From Cyanobacteriota bacterium (GTDB lineage: Bacteria > Cyanobacteriota > Cyanobacteriia > CACIAM-69d), in contig JAKRSF010000008.1 in the NCBI GenBank assembly GCA_022402445.1, forward strand, positions 62,001-126,000: DNA of 64,000 nt, in the 5' to 3' direction. Within the stretch, counting starts at the first letter, position 1. Every line of letters begins with the position of its first letter. The notes under the pieces were generated by a model. It had not been told where the DNA came from. It saw nothing but the letters and a program-made list of their open reading frames with translations, and searched no databases. Shown piece by piece: positions 18,037-26,257 of the stretch. Made by a program: the position numbers and the translations under genes.

Positions 18037-19434
18037 TTAAGCCCCTTGCTCCGGCGAGTTGGATCCTTGAAAAGCCGCCCACCGCTGCTTAAATTCCTTA
18101 GAACTGCGGATTAGGGGATGCACCGCTGCCCAGGTGATTTTGTCCTCCGCCTCCTCATCCCATTCGCGATATTCCAAAACGCAGAGTCGAAAGAGCAAAT
18201 TACGACAGCGATCTTCACATTCATTGCGGCTGTCCCGCGTTTGCTCCACCGCCATCAACGCCTCCCAATCCTCAAACCGAATTGCATCCAGATAGGTTTC
18301 CCGCGCCTCCGCGATCGCCCGCTGCACCGTTTTCATGTCAATCGGCAACACATCCACCCGCTTGAGCGCCTCCTGCACCAAACGCATCAGCTCCCGCATG
18401 TGGCCGCCACTCGCCAAACAGAGCCGCTCCACTGCCCTTTCTTCCTCAAAAATATCCGGCACCAGGGATTTTTTGGGATCCGCCTTCGCCACCCGACGGG
18501 CCAACACATCCCGCAGTTTTCCGTAGCCATCCGCCCGTAGTTGATGGGCCTGATCCGCGATCGCCACCATCGGCAACCGCTCCACCCCGTCATACTCATC
18601 CCGCAGCCGGGACGCACTGGCCGAAAATACAAACGACACCGGAGCCGTATAAATCGTATGGCAATTGAGCGCCTTCAACGAATCGGCCCGATCCAGAAAA
18701 ATTTCATCATGGTTCGTGCGCCCATCGGCCCGCTCAATCGGCAGAATGCGATCCAGGTTATCCGCAATAACGACTAAGTCCTGCTTTCCGTCCGGTAGCC
18801 TTTTGCGCGCGTCTTCAATTAATTGATTCAGAACCAATTCCAAACTGTCTATCCGATCACGCAACAGCTTTCGCACCTGATCGCGCTTTTGAGGTTCCAG
18901 TCGCACTGCCGTCGTCAGCTTCAAAAACTGACTCAGTTGCAATTCTACATTTGTCCTCAAGTCCTCAATTTTAATGTCCGCCAAAAGCAGAGACTTTAAA
19001 TCTTCAAGGGAGCGCATTAACCATTGTCCTAAAGGCTTGGAATCGAACCCCTTCAAGTCCTTAAAGCCATCCAAAAGATTGCGGGCACAGGCCAATAAAA
19101 TATCGCTATATTCCGTATCCCGTAGGTTCAGATCCCCCGCATCATCCGTCGCAGCGGCGAAATAGACCACAAAGAAGCCTTGCTCCTCTAGCCACAACTT
19201 CAGCTTCTTCAGCTCCGTAGACTTGCCGCCACCGCGATGGCCCGAATAGATCTGACAGGTTTTCTTCTGGGCCTGGGAAATTGTGCGACCCAGATCCATC
19301 GTGATGTCATCGTCTCCCCGCACCGCCGTACAGTCCACATAGGCCGGATCCCCAGGCTCCAGGGGCTGCGATGGATCAAACTCGTGCTTGATCTGGGTGA
19401 TCTGAAAATCTTGATTCGCCACGCCGACGGCCAC
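18037..19434 (-). CDS. AAA-type P-loop ATPase paired with the TPR protein
   Basis: About 465 residues. Walker A is GHRGGGKST near residues 65-73 and Walker B is LVVIADNLDRI near 215-225. SFVFSASASRL could provide a sensor residue, and a helical C-terminal half contains GGHMRELMRLVQEAL, which resembles the lid of AAA/STAND ATPases. I take GTG at 19434, spaced 8 bases after AGG; TTG at 19437 is equally in frame. There is no membrane helix. The family carries a SGHRGxGKSTEL signature that I have seen in cyanobacterial accessory ATPases without known function. With the TPR gene it forms a candidate two-gene module. Confidence 0.8.
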   Translation of the reverse strand: MAVGVANQDFQITQIKHEFDPSQPLEPGDPAYVDCTAVRGDDDITMDLGRTISQAQKKTCQIYSGHRGGGKSTELKKLKLWLEEQGFFVVYFAAATDDAGDLNLRDTEYSDILLACARNLLDGFKDLKGFDSKPLGQWLMRSLEDLKSLLLADIKIEDLRTNVELQLSQFLKLTTAVRLEPQKRDQVRKLLRDRIDSLELVLNQLIEDARKRLPDGKQDLVVIADNLDRILPIERADGRTNHDEIFLDRADSLKALNCHTIYTAPVSFVFSASASRLRDEYDGVERLPMVAIADQAHQLRADGYGKLRDVLARRVAKADPKKSLVPDIFEEERAVERLCLASGGHMRELMRLVQEALKRVDVLPIDMKTVQRAIAEARETYLDAIRFEDWEALMAVEQTRDSRNECEDRCRNLLFRLCVLEYREWDEEAEDKITWAAVHPLIRSSKEFKQRWAAFQGSNSPEQGA

Positions 19435-19560
19435 CAACGCTACCTGAGTCGAGTGTAGCCCACGCGATCGCGGCGGCCCCCGCAGACAAATCGCCCATCA
19501 AGCGCCCCCCAGATGACACAATAGGAAGCGACCGTAAACCCTTTATCTACCTGTGGAGCC

Positions 19561-20868
19561 GTGGCGTTTAAAGTCGGATTGCTAGGTCTTGGGACCGTTG
19601 GTGGCGGAGTCGCGCAGATCCTGTTGGATGCGAAGGGCCGGAGCCCCCTTCTGCAGGACGTGAAACTCCATCGCGTGGGGGTGCGATCGCTCGACAAACC
19701 CCGCTCGGTGGACGTGCCCGAAGCGCTCCTGACCACGGATCTCGAAGGGATTGTCACGGATCCCGATGTGGATATCGTCGTCGAGGTGATCGGCGGCCTA
19801 GAACCGGCGCGATCGCTCATGCTCCAGGCGATCGCCCACGGCAAACATGTGGTGACGGCGAACAAGGCCGCGATCGCGCGGTTCGGCCCAGAACTCTTTG
19901 ACGCCGCCAAGGCCAAGGGCGTGTACATCATGCTCGAAGCGGCGGTGGGGGGTGGCATCCCCATCGTTCAACCCCTCAAACAATCCCTCGGGGGCGATCG
20001 CCTCAATGCCCTGCTGGGGATCGTCAACGGCACCACCAACTACATCCTCAGCCGCATGGCCGCCGAAGGGGCCGATTTTGCAGCGGTCCTTGCCGATGCC
20101 CAAGCCCTAGGCTATGCGGAAGCGGACCCCACCGCCGACGTGGACGGCCTCGATGCGGCGGACAAAATCGCCATTCTGGCCTCCCTCGCCTTCGGGGGCC
20201 GGGTGAATCGAGAACAGGTGGTCTGTGAAGGCATCCGCCAGGTGAGCGCCACGGACATCGCCTATGCGCAAAAACTGGGCTTTGTCATTAAATTACTGGC
20301 GATCGCGGCGCGGCAGCCCGGAACCGACGGCCAGGACGCCCTTTCCCTGCGGGTCCATCCCACCCTGGTGCCCCTGGGCCATCCCCTCGCGCGGGTGGAC
20401 GGGGCCTACAACGCGATTTTTGTGGAAGGGGAACCGATCGGCCAGGTGATGTTTTTCGGCCCCGGAGCCGGAGCCGGTCCCACCGCCAGCGCCGTGGTGT
20501 CGGACATTCTCAACGTGGCGGGCAGTATGCAGGGCCGCGATCGCGACGGGGCCGCCCCGCTCCATCCGCTCCTGTCGTGCAGCCACCATGATTTCTTCCC
20601 GATCGCCCCGGCGGAAGATCTCCACAGCCGCTTTTTTGTGCGGTTCCTTACCCAGGACATGCCCGGTGTGATTGGCCGCATTGGCACCTGCTTCGGCGAT
20701 CGCGGCGTCAGTCTCGAATCCCTGGTGCAAACGGAGGTGAAGGGCGACGAAGCTCAAGTGGTCGTCGTCACCCACACGGTCCGCCAGGGGGATTTCCAGG
20801 CTGCGATCGCCGCGATCGAGCAGGACGCCTGCATCCGCAAGGTGGACAGTATCCTCCGGGTGCTTTAG
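19561..20868 (+). CDS. hom: Homoserine dehydrogenase
   Basis: 435 residues with GTG start. It reduces aspartate semialdehyde to homoserine with NAD(P)H, the branch point to threonine and methionine. The Rossmann motif GLLGLGTVGGGVAQIL is at the N-terminus, VVTANKAAIA and GIVNGTTNYILSRM mark the active-site region, and AEADPTADVDGLDAADKIAILA completes the catalytic domain. Residues about 355-435 are a C-terminal ACT domain (TQDMPGVIGRIGTCFGDRGV) that normally senses threonine. The length is standard. It is a monocistronic housekeeping gene between two accessory blocks. Confidence 0.96.
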   Translation: MAFKVGLLGLGTVGGGVAQILLDAKGRSPLLQDVKLHRVGVRSLDKPRSVDVPEALLTTDLEGIVTDPDVDIVVEVIGGLEPARSLMLQAIAHGKHVVTANKAAIARFGPELFDAAKAKGVYIMLEAAVGGGIPIVQPLKQSLGGDRLNALLGIVNGTTNYILSRMAAEGADFAAVLADAQALGYAEADPTADVDGLDAADKIAILASLAFGGRVNREQVVCEGIRQVSATDIAYAQKLGFVIKLLAIAARQPGTDGQDALSLRVHPTLVPLGHPLARVDGAYNAIFVEGEPIGQVMFFGPGAGAGPTASAVVSDILNVAGSMQGRDRDGAAPLHPLLSCSHHDFFPIAPAEDLHSRFFVRFLTQDMPGVIGRIGTCFGDRGVSLESLVQTEVKGDEAQVVVVTHTVRQGDFQAAIAAIEQDACIRKVDSILRVL

Positions 20869-20915
20869 ACCCGCCCATGATCTAACCCGGATCTCGGCTT
20901 TTTCATCCTGAGACC

Positions 20916-21383
20916 ATGCACACATCCCATCCAGATATCGTTGTCATGAGTCCTGATGGGGAATACTTAATGGTCGTTGGGGTCCACCTCGACGATCATC
21001 TCCCCCATCGCCAAAATGCCATCGAACAACTGACGCATTTGATGGCCTCCATGGGCTGCTCAACCGGGCTGGTCGTGATCGGTGAGCACATGACTATACT
21101 GCGGGATTTCCTAGAAAAGGCCGGGGGTGAATCGATCGCAATCGTGGGTGAAGCGGCCCTCCCGAAGTACCTCTTACCCGCCGCAGATGGGCAATGGCAA
21201 GGGCAGAGCGATTTAGAGTTTGAATCACGGGTTCAGCAGTGGCTTGAACAGATCAAACAAGCTCCAAACCTAGAATTTTTGCCCGACGATCTAAAGGCAC
21301 TTTTCAACGGAAGGATCATTAACCTTTTACGGCTAGGGGAAGTTCGGGCTGCTGGCCCCCGGTGGAGGCGAGTGATCCGTTGA
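20916..21383 (+). CDS. Small protein with degenerate restriction-nuclease-like domain, paired with PIN gene
   Basis: 155 residues. The segment HPDIVVMSPDGEYLMVVGVH, then IEQLTHLMASMGCSTGLVVI and MTILRDFL, has the order of a PD-(D/E)xK nuclease-like fold seen in a family of cyanobacterial accessory proteins. At the position where the core Glu-x-Lys should sit this copy reads GVH, so it is probably not an active nuclease. The C-terminus (LKALFNGRIINLLRLGEVRA) is separate from the fold. The last 22 bases overlap the start of the PIN-like gene, so the two are translated together. I have no firm family name, and the fold is my inference. A role as partner or neutraliser of the PIN protein is possible. 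Confidence 0.6.
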   Translation: MHTSHPDIVVMSPDGEYLMVVGVHLDDHLPHRQNAIEQLTHLMASMGCSTGLVVIGEHMTILRDFLEKAGGESIAIVGEAALPKYLLPAADGQWQGQSDLEFESRVQQWLEQIKQAPNLEFLPDDLKALFNGRIINLLRLGEVRAAGPRWRRVIR

Positions 21384-22051
21384 ATCCTAGGATTATTTTC
21401 GTAGAAACCAACTGGGTTGTGGATGTCGTTGCGCCAGCCCATTTGCAGAATTCCCAGGCGATTCAGTTACTAGAACGGGCCGATGCGGGCGAATTTCAGC
21501 TTTGGGTGCCCGCTATCTGCCTGATGGAAGCGCGAAAAACCGTACCTCGGAGGTTTGCCCCCAAGGCAAGCTCAGATGAGTTTCGTAAGTTCATCCGATG
21601 GGCCAGTGATGAGGGCCGTATTGCCCCTGAAGATAAGGCTGCTGCCTTTCGAGTTTTTGACCAGTTTGATGGACTGGTTACCCATGAACTGACGAGGGTT
21701 TCAGAACGGTTAGATGATTTGGCCTCGCATCCAGGGCTCAGTATTTTTCCCCTGTCGGAACCTATGCTAGAGCGTCAGGTTTTAATTGGAGACATGGACC
21801 TTTTCCTCAACCCCTATGACTTGGCGATTTTGGCGGCTGTCCTCGTTCAATCTGAAACCTTACGGCAACAGAATGGGGATGATTGGGTCGGCTTTTGCGA
21901 ACTGGATTCGGATCTTCAACCTTGGGATAAAAGGGGTGCTAAAAGGGCTATCCTCAGTCAGCTTTATGACGATTCTCGGGTGTGGGTCTATGGCGATTTT
22001 CTATTGGCAGATAGTGACGAGATTCCTGAAGATTGGATGACTCAACCGTGA
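21362..22051 (+). CDS. PIN-like domain protein (putative ribonuclease)
   Basis: 229 residues with GTG start inside the preceding gene. PIN nucleases cut RNA with a cluster of acidic residues. Matching points are IIFVETNWVVDVV (first acidic position Glu rather than the common Asp), the CLMEAR helix, and DLFLNPYDLAILAAVL towards the C-terminus. It is longer than the 130-150 residues of VapC toxins. It overlaps by 22 bases the gene for a degenerate nuclease-like protein, an arrangement reminiscent of, but not identical to, a toxin-antitoxin operon. The pair has no HIP1 sites and moderate G+C, hinting at horizontal transfer. Confidence 0.7.
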   Translation: MEASDPLNPRIIFVETNWVVDVVAPAHLQNSQAIQLLERADAGEFQLWVPAICLMEARKTVPRRFAPKASSDEFRKFIRWASDEGRIAPEDKAAAFRVFDQFDGLVTHELTRVSERLDDLASHPGLSIFPLSEPMLERQVLIGDMDLFLNPYDLAILAAVLVQSETLRQQNGDDWVGFCELDSDLQPWDKRGAKRAILSQLYDDSRVWVYGDFLLADSDEIPEDWMTQP

Positions 22052-22054
22052 CTG

Positions 22055-22075
22055 GGGCGGGTAAAATGCCCGCCC
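22055..22075. terminator. Hairpin between convergent PIN and proS genes
   Basis: GGGCGGG and CCCGCCC form a perfect 7-bp stem around the loop TAAAATG. It sits in the 44-base gap between two convergent genes, so it can serve both. A T-run is missing, so strength is uncertain. Confidence 0.6.
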
Positions 22076-22095
22076 TCCGGAATCCCGTGAAACCT

Positions 22096-23907
22096 TTACC
22101 CCTGGAGTGCCTGGTTCACTTGCCCTTGGATCCAGGGCACCACGTCGGCGATCGCCATCTCCTGGGTTTCGCCTGTGGCGCGGGTCACCACTTCTACCTT
22201 GCCGTCGGCGATCGCGCGGCCCGTGACAATGCGGAAGGGGATGCCAATCAAATCCGCGTCCTTAAATTTCACACCGGCCCGCTCCGGGCGATCGTCCAGG
22301 AGGGTTTCGATCCCCGCCGCGTTCAAGGCGTTATAGAGGTCCGTGGCGATCGCCATTTGGTCATCGGCCTTGATGTTGGGCACCGTGATGATGGCGTGGT
22401 AAGGCGCGATCGCGATCGGCCAAATGATGCCGTTTTTGTCGTGGGCCTGCTCGACGGCGGCCTGGGCAATGCGCGAGACGCCAACGCCGTAGCATCCCAT
22501 CCAAAGGGGCTGATCTTGACCGGCTTCGTCGGTGAAATTGGCCTGCATGGCTTGGGAATATTTCAAGCCCAATTGGAAGATGTGGCCCGCTTCAATGCCT
22601 CGGGCGGTTTCTAGGGTTTGGGTGGCGTCATGGATGGCGCGATCGCCCGCCATGGCCGACTGCAAATCCACCACGTCGGGGCAGGAAATTGTTGGAGATT
22701 TAGCTCCCCAATTCACGCCGACACTGTGGTAATTGGGCCGATTTGCACCCGTGACAAAATTCGTCAATTCCGCCGCCGTCGGATCCGCCAGCCGCAGGAA
22801 TTTTGCTTCAAAATTAGCCTGTTTTTTCAGGCAGGAATCCGCCAAATCTGGTCCCAAATAGCCCACGGGAATCGATTCAGCGGCCCACTGTTTCAGTTTA
22901 GTTTCATCGGGCACCTCCAGGGCCAATACCTTGGTTGCGCCGTAGTGTACCGCCCGACGGCTCAATTCATTAAATAGCTTCACGTCATTGACATCGCGAT
23001 CGCCCCGGATCGACACCAGCACCGGCACCACCAATCCCGTATCAAAGACACAGCCGTAGAGGACATTTTTGACCGTTTGGGTGGGATCGCATTTCAGGGC
23101 ATCGCAGAGGGTGGCGATCGTCGTCGTACCCGGTGTTTCTAGGGTTTCAAAGGTTTCAAACGGCGACGGCACCGCATCGGGGGGCAGGGAAACGGCCTTT
23201 TCTACATTGGCGGCGTATTGCCCATCTTCGGTGTATAAAATTTCGTCTTCCCCCGTTTCCGCCAGGATCATAAATTCCTGGGAAGCGCTGCCCCCGATCG
23301 CGCCGGAGTCCGCCTGGACGGGTCGAAAGGCCAAACCGCAGCGGCTCAAAATATTGCGGTAGGCCCGATCCATCGCATCGTAGGTTTCCTTGAGGGATTC
23401 GGGGGAACTGTGGAAGGAGTAGGCATCCTTCATAATAAATTCCCGACCCCGCAGGAGGCCAAACCGGGGGCGAATTTCGTCGCGGAATTTCGTTTGAATT
23501 TGATACAAATTAACGGGCAATTGGCGATAGGAGCGAATCAACTCCCGCGCGATCGCGGTGATCACCTCCTCATGGGTGGGGCCAAGGATCGCTTCTCGAT
23601 CCTGGCGATCGCGCAGGGTAAAGGCAATCCCTTCGGCCTTATACACATCCCAGCGGCCCGACTCCTGCCACAGTTCCGCCGGTTGCAGTTGGGGCAGCAA
23701 ACATTCCAGCGCCCCCGTTGCATCCATCTCCTCGCGCACAATTTGGGAGACTTTTTTGAGCACTCGCCACATCAGGGGAAGATAGGCATAGATGCCGCTG
23801 CCAATCTGTCGGATATAGCCCCCCCGCAGCAGCAATTTATGGCTAATGATCGTCGCTTCCGCCGGATCTTCGCGCAGGGTGACAAACAGCATTTGGGACA
23901 GGCGCAT
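22096..23907 (-). CDS. proS: Prolyl-tRNA synthetase
   Basis: 603 residues, class II. It charges tRNA-Pro with proline in the cytosol. The start at 23907 ([15 protein letters not shown]) matches the usual N-terminus; the upstream open frame is not conserved-looking. [11 protein letters not shown]-type N-terminal region, [20 protein letters not shown] (motif 2 region) and the Arg-containing [21 protein letters not shown] are present. The inserted editing domain spans about 225-390. The [10 protein letters not shown] motif 3 and an anticodon-binding domain close the protein. This is the long bacterial-type enzyme with an editing insert. Confidence 0.97.
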   Translation of the reverse strand: MRLSQMLFVTLREDPAEATIISHKLLLRGGYIRQIGSGIYAYLPLMWRVLKKVSQIVREEMDATGALECLLPQLQPAELWQESGRWDVYKAEGIAFTLRDRQDREAILGPTHEEVITAIARELIRSYRQLPVNLYQIQTKFRDEIRPRFGLLRGREFIMKDAYSFHSSPESLKETYDAMDRAYRNILSRCGLAFRPVQADSGAIGGSASQEFMILAETGEDEILYTEDGQYAANVEKAVSLPPDAVPSPFETFETLETPGTTTIATLCDALKCDPTQTVKNVLYGCVFDTGLVVPVLVSIRGDRDVNDVKLFNELSRRAVHYGATKVLALEVPDETKLKQWAAESIPVGYLGPDLADSCLKKQANFEAKFLRLADPTAAELTNFVTGANRPNYHSVGVNWGAKSPTISCPDVVDLQSAMAGDRAIHDATQTLETARGIEAGHIFQLGLKYSQAMQANFTDEAGQDQPLWMGCYGVGVSRIAQAAVEQAHDKNGIIWPIAIAPYHAIITVPNIKADDQMAIATDLYNALNAAGIETLLDDRPERAGVKFKDADLIGIPFRIVTGRAIADGKVEVVTRATGETQEMAIADVVPWIQGQVNQALQG

Positions 23908-24043
23908 CGGGCAAACTCCCCCGCTAAAAACGGGTGATCTAGGGTGAATGGGTACGCGGCAAATCGCGGCAAATTCCACGGAATCGCCCTATATCTTGGC
24001 GGCGATCGCGCCCCAATGCAAGGGAAGACAGCGGCGGCGGCGA

Positions 24044-26044
24044 CTAGGGCTCCTCAGGGGGCGAATCCAGGCGGGCGAGGCGCTCCTGGGCCTGTTGATA
24101 GCAGGTGCGCCGCCCCTGTTCGAGGCACAGCTTCGCCGCCTGCCGAAAATCATCCGTCGCCGCCGTGGGGTTGCCGAGGCCGTCCTGGAGCGCCCCCCGC
24201 TGCAAATAGGCCAGGGCGTAGGAGGCGTCGCGGCGGATCGCCTCATTGAGATCCTCAAGGGTGCCCTGGAGTTCATTGAGGGCGCTGCGGACGATCGCCC
24301 GGTGGTAGTACGGATCCGGGGCATTGGGGGCTAGGCCAATCGCGGCATTGAGGTCCGCCAGGGCACCGGGCAAATCCTGCTTACGGAACCGGGCCTGCCC
24401 CCGGATTTGATAGGCCCCGCTGTCCTTGGCATCGAGGGTGAGGGCAGTGGTGGCATCGGCGATCGCCGCGTCAAAATTCCCCAGGGCGTACTGGGCCTGG
24501 GCGCGATCGCGGTGGACAGCGGCCCAATTTTTCTGGATCTTGATGGCCTGATCAAAATCCGCGATCGCCTCCGCGTACTTCCCCTCCTCCAACGACAGCC
24601 GCCCGCGTCCCCAGTAGGCCGTCGCGAGGCGAGGATTTTTGCTCAGGGCCGCCCCATAGCTTGATCGCGCACTCTGGCGATCGCCCAACCGGTGGCGGGT
24701 ACTGCCCAGGTAAAACTGCAAATCCGCCCCCTGCTGCCCCCGCCGCAGGGCTTGATTAAAATCCGCCAAGGCCCGGTTCCAGTCCCCCTGGACATAGTGG
24801 GCCACCCCCCGGTGGAAATAGGTGCGCCCATGGTCACGCCACTTCAGCGCTTGGCTATAGTCCGCCACCGCCTGGGCAAAGTTCGGCCCCACCCGGCGAT
24901 CGCCCTCGAAACGGTTGGGCAACAGGCGGCGGCTCTTGCTATTGAGCGTTCCCGGCGGCAGGGGGCTACCGGTCGCCACGATCGTCTCCGGCACCACCAC
25001 CTGGGCCGCCCGATCAAAGTAGCGCTTCGCCATCAGCCGCTGCGGTAACCCCACCTGCCACAGGCCCCCCAGGGCGATCGCCAGGGCCACCAGCGCCCCC
25101 CCCGCCTGCACCCGCCGATGCTGATACCAGGGCCGCGCCGCGATCGCCTTACGTTCCGCCACATTCGAGGCCGCATCGGTCCCCGCCAAAATCGTCCCCT
25201 CCAGGGGCACCTCTAGCAATTCATAAAGATCAACTAACACCTCCTCCGCCGTCTGGTAGCGCTGGGTGTAGTCATGGTGGACCATGCGATCAAGGATCGC
25301 CGCCAGCTCATTGCTCACCGACACCAAATGCCGCCACTCCAGCTTGCCCATGCCCCCGTCTTTGCTGGTGCCCCGCAGTTTCTGAAGCTCCTCCGACGAG
25401 AGCCCCGCCAATGCCTGGATGGCGATCGTCCCCACCGCATAAATGTCGCTATTGAGGCGAGGGGTGCCATAAAACTGCTCAATGGGCATATAGGATGGCG
25501 TGCCCGCCGCGATCGTCCGGGCAGCGGCGGCCCCCTCCTCCTGCTGCACAATTTCCTTGACGGACCCAAAGTCAATCAGCACCAGCTTGCCGTCGGAGCT
25601 GCGGCGGATCAGGTTCGCCGGTTTGATGTCGCGGTGGATCACCTGGTGCCCATGGACAAACACCAGCACCTCTAGGATTTCGGTGATGACACTGGCGACC
25701 CGTTCCTCCGGCAGCTTTTCCCCCGCTGGCATTTCCTTCGAGAGGGGATGGCCGGGGGTGAATTCCTTGACGAGGTAAAACTGCTTTTCCTGCTCGAAGT
25801 AGGCCAACAGCCGGGGAATTTGCGGATGGGAGCCGAGCTTTTGCAGCATTTCCGCCTCCCGCTGGAAGAGGCGATGGGCATTTTTCACCGCCGTGGGGTT
25901 GGGGCGCAACAGCCGCAGTTGTTTGACGACGCACTGGGGATAGCCCGGTCGCCGGAGGTCCGCTGCGAGGTAGGTTTTGCCGAAGGCCCCCGCACCCAAC
26001 ACTTGCAGGATGCGATAGCGCTTGTCTAAAAGTTGCCCAATCAC
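24044..26044 (-). CDS. Serine/threonine protein kinase with C-terminal TPR repeats
   Basis: 666 residues, GTG start. The Hanks-type kinase domain covers about 10-270. Its key residues are intact: glycine loop GAGAFG, ATP-binding K41, helix C Glu E63, HRD Asp D139 with DIKPAN, and DFG D158. A membrane helix lies near 310-335 (ALVALAIALGGLWQV), so the kinase faces the cytosol and the C-terminal six to eight TPR units (about 400-660) face the periplasm. A paralog with a dead kinase domain is the next gene upstream on the same strand. Substrates are unknown. Confidence 0.93.
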   Translation of the reverse strand: MIGQLLDKRYRILQVLGAGAFGKTYLAADLRRPGYPQCVVKQLRLLRPNPTAVKNAHRLFQREAEMLQKLGSHPQIPRLLAYFEQEKQFYLVKEFTPGHPLSKEMPAGEKLPEERVASVITEILEVLVFVHGHQVIHRDIKPANLIRRSSDGKLVLIDFGSVKEIVQQEEGAAAARTIAAGTPSYMPIEQFYGTPRLNSDIYAVGTIAIQALAGLSSEELQKLRGTSKDGGMGKLEWRHLVSVSNELAAILDRMVHHDYTQRYQTAEEVLVDLYELLEVPLEGTILAGTDAASNVAERKAIAARPWYQHRRVQAGGALVALAIALGGLWQVGLPQRLMAKRYFDRAAQVVVPETIVATGSPLPPGTLNSKSRRLLPNRFEGDRRVGPNFAQAVADYSQALKWRDHGRTYFHRGVAHYVQGDWNRALADFNQALRRGQQGADLQFYLGSTRHRLGDRQSARSSYGAALSKNPRLATAYWGRGRLSLEEGKYAEAIADFDQAIKIQKNWAAVHRDRAQAQYALGNFDAAIADATTALTLDAKDSGAYQIRGQARFRKQDLPGALADLNAAIGLAPNAPDPYYHRAIVRSALNELQGTLEDLNEAIRRDASYALAYLQRGALQDGLGNPTAATDDFRQAAKLCLEQGRRTCYQQAQERLARLDSPPEEP

Positions 26045-26257
26045 GCGAGGGTTATGGAGAGTTGTTAGGGGTACTGAGGGGGTCGCGGGGCCACGGGGGG
26101 GAGGGTTGGCCGGGGCAATGGCGGTGCGATCGCGCGGGACACTCGTTCAGGGGCTCGATCCAAATGCCCGATCTATACGCCTATTGTCCTGTACCATCCG
26201 CCATCTTGTCGCCCGGAGTGGTGGTCTGGGACGGTCGGGGTTCGCTGGGCTAGGGGA

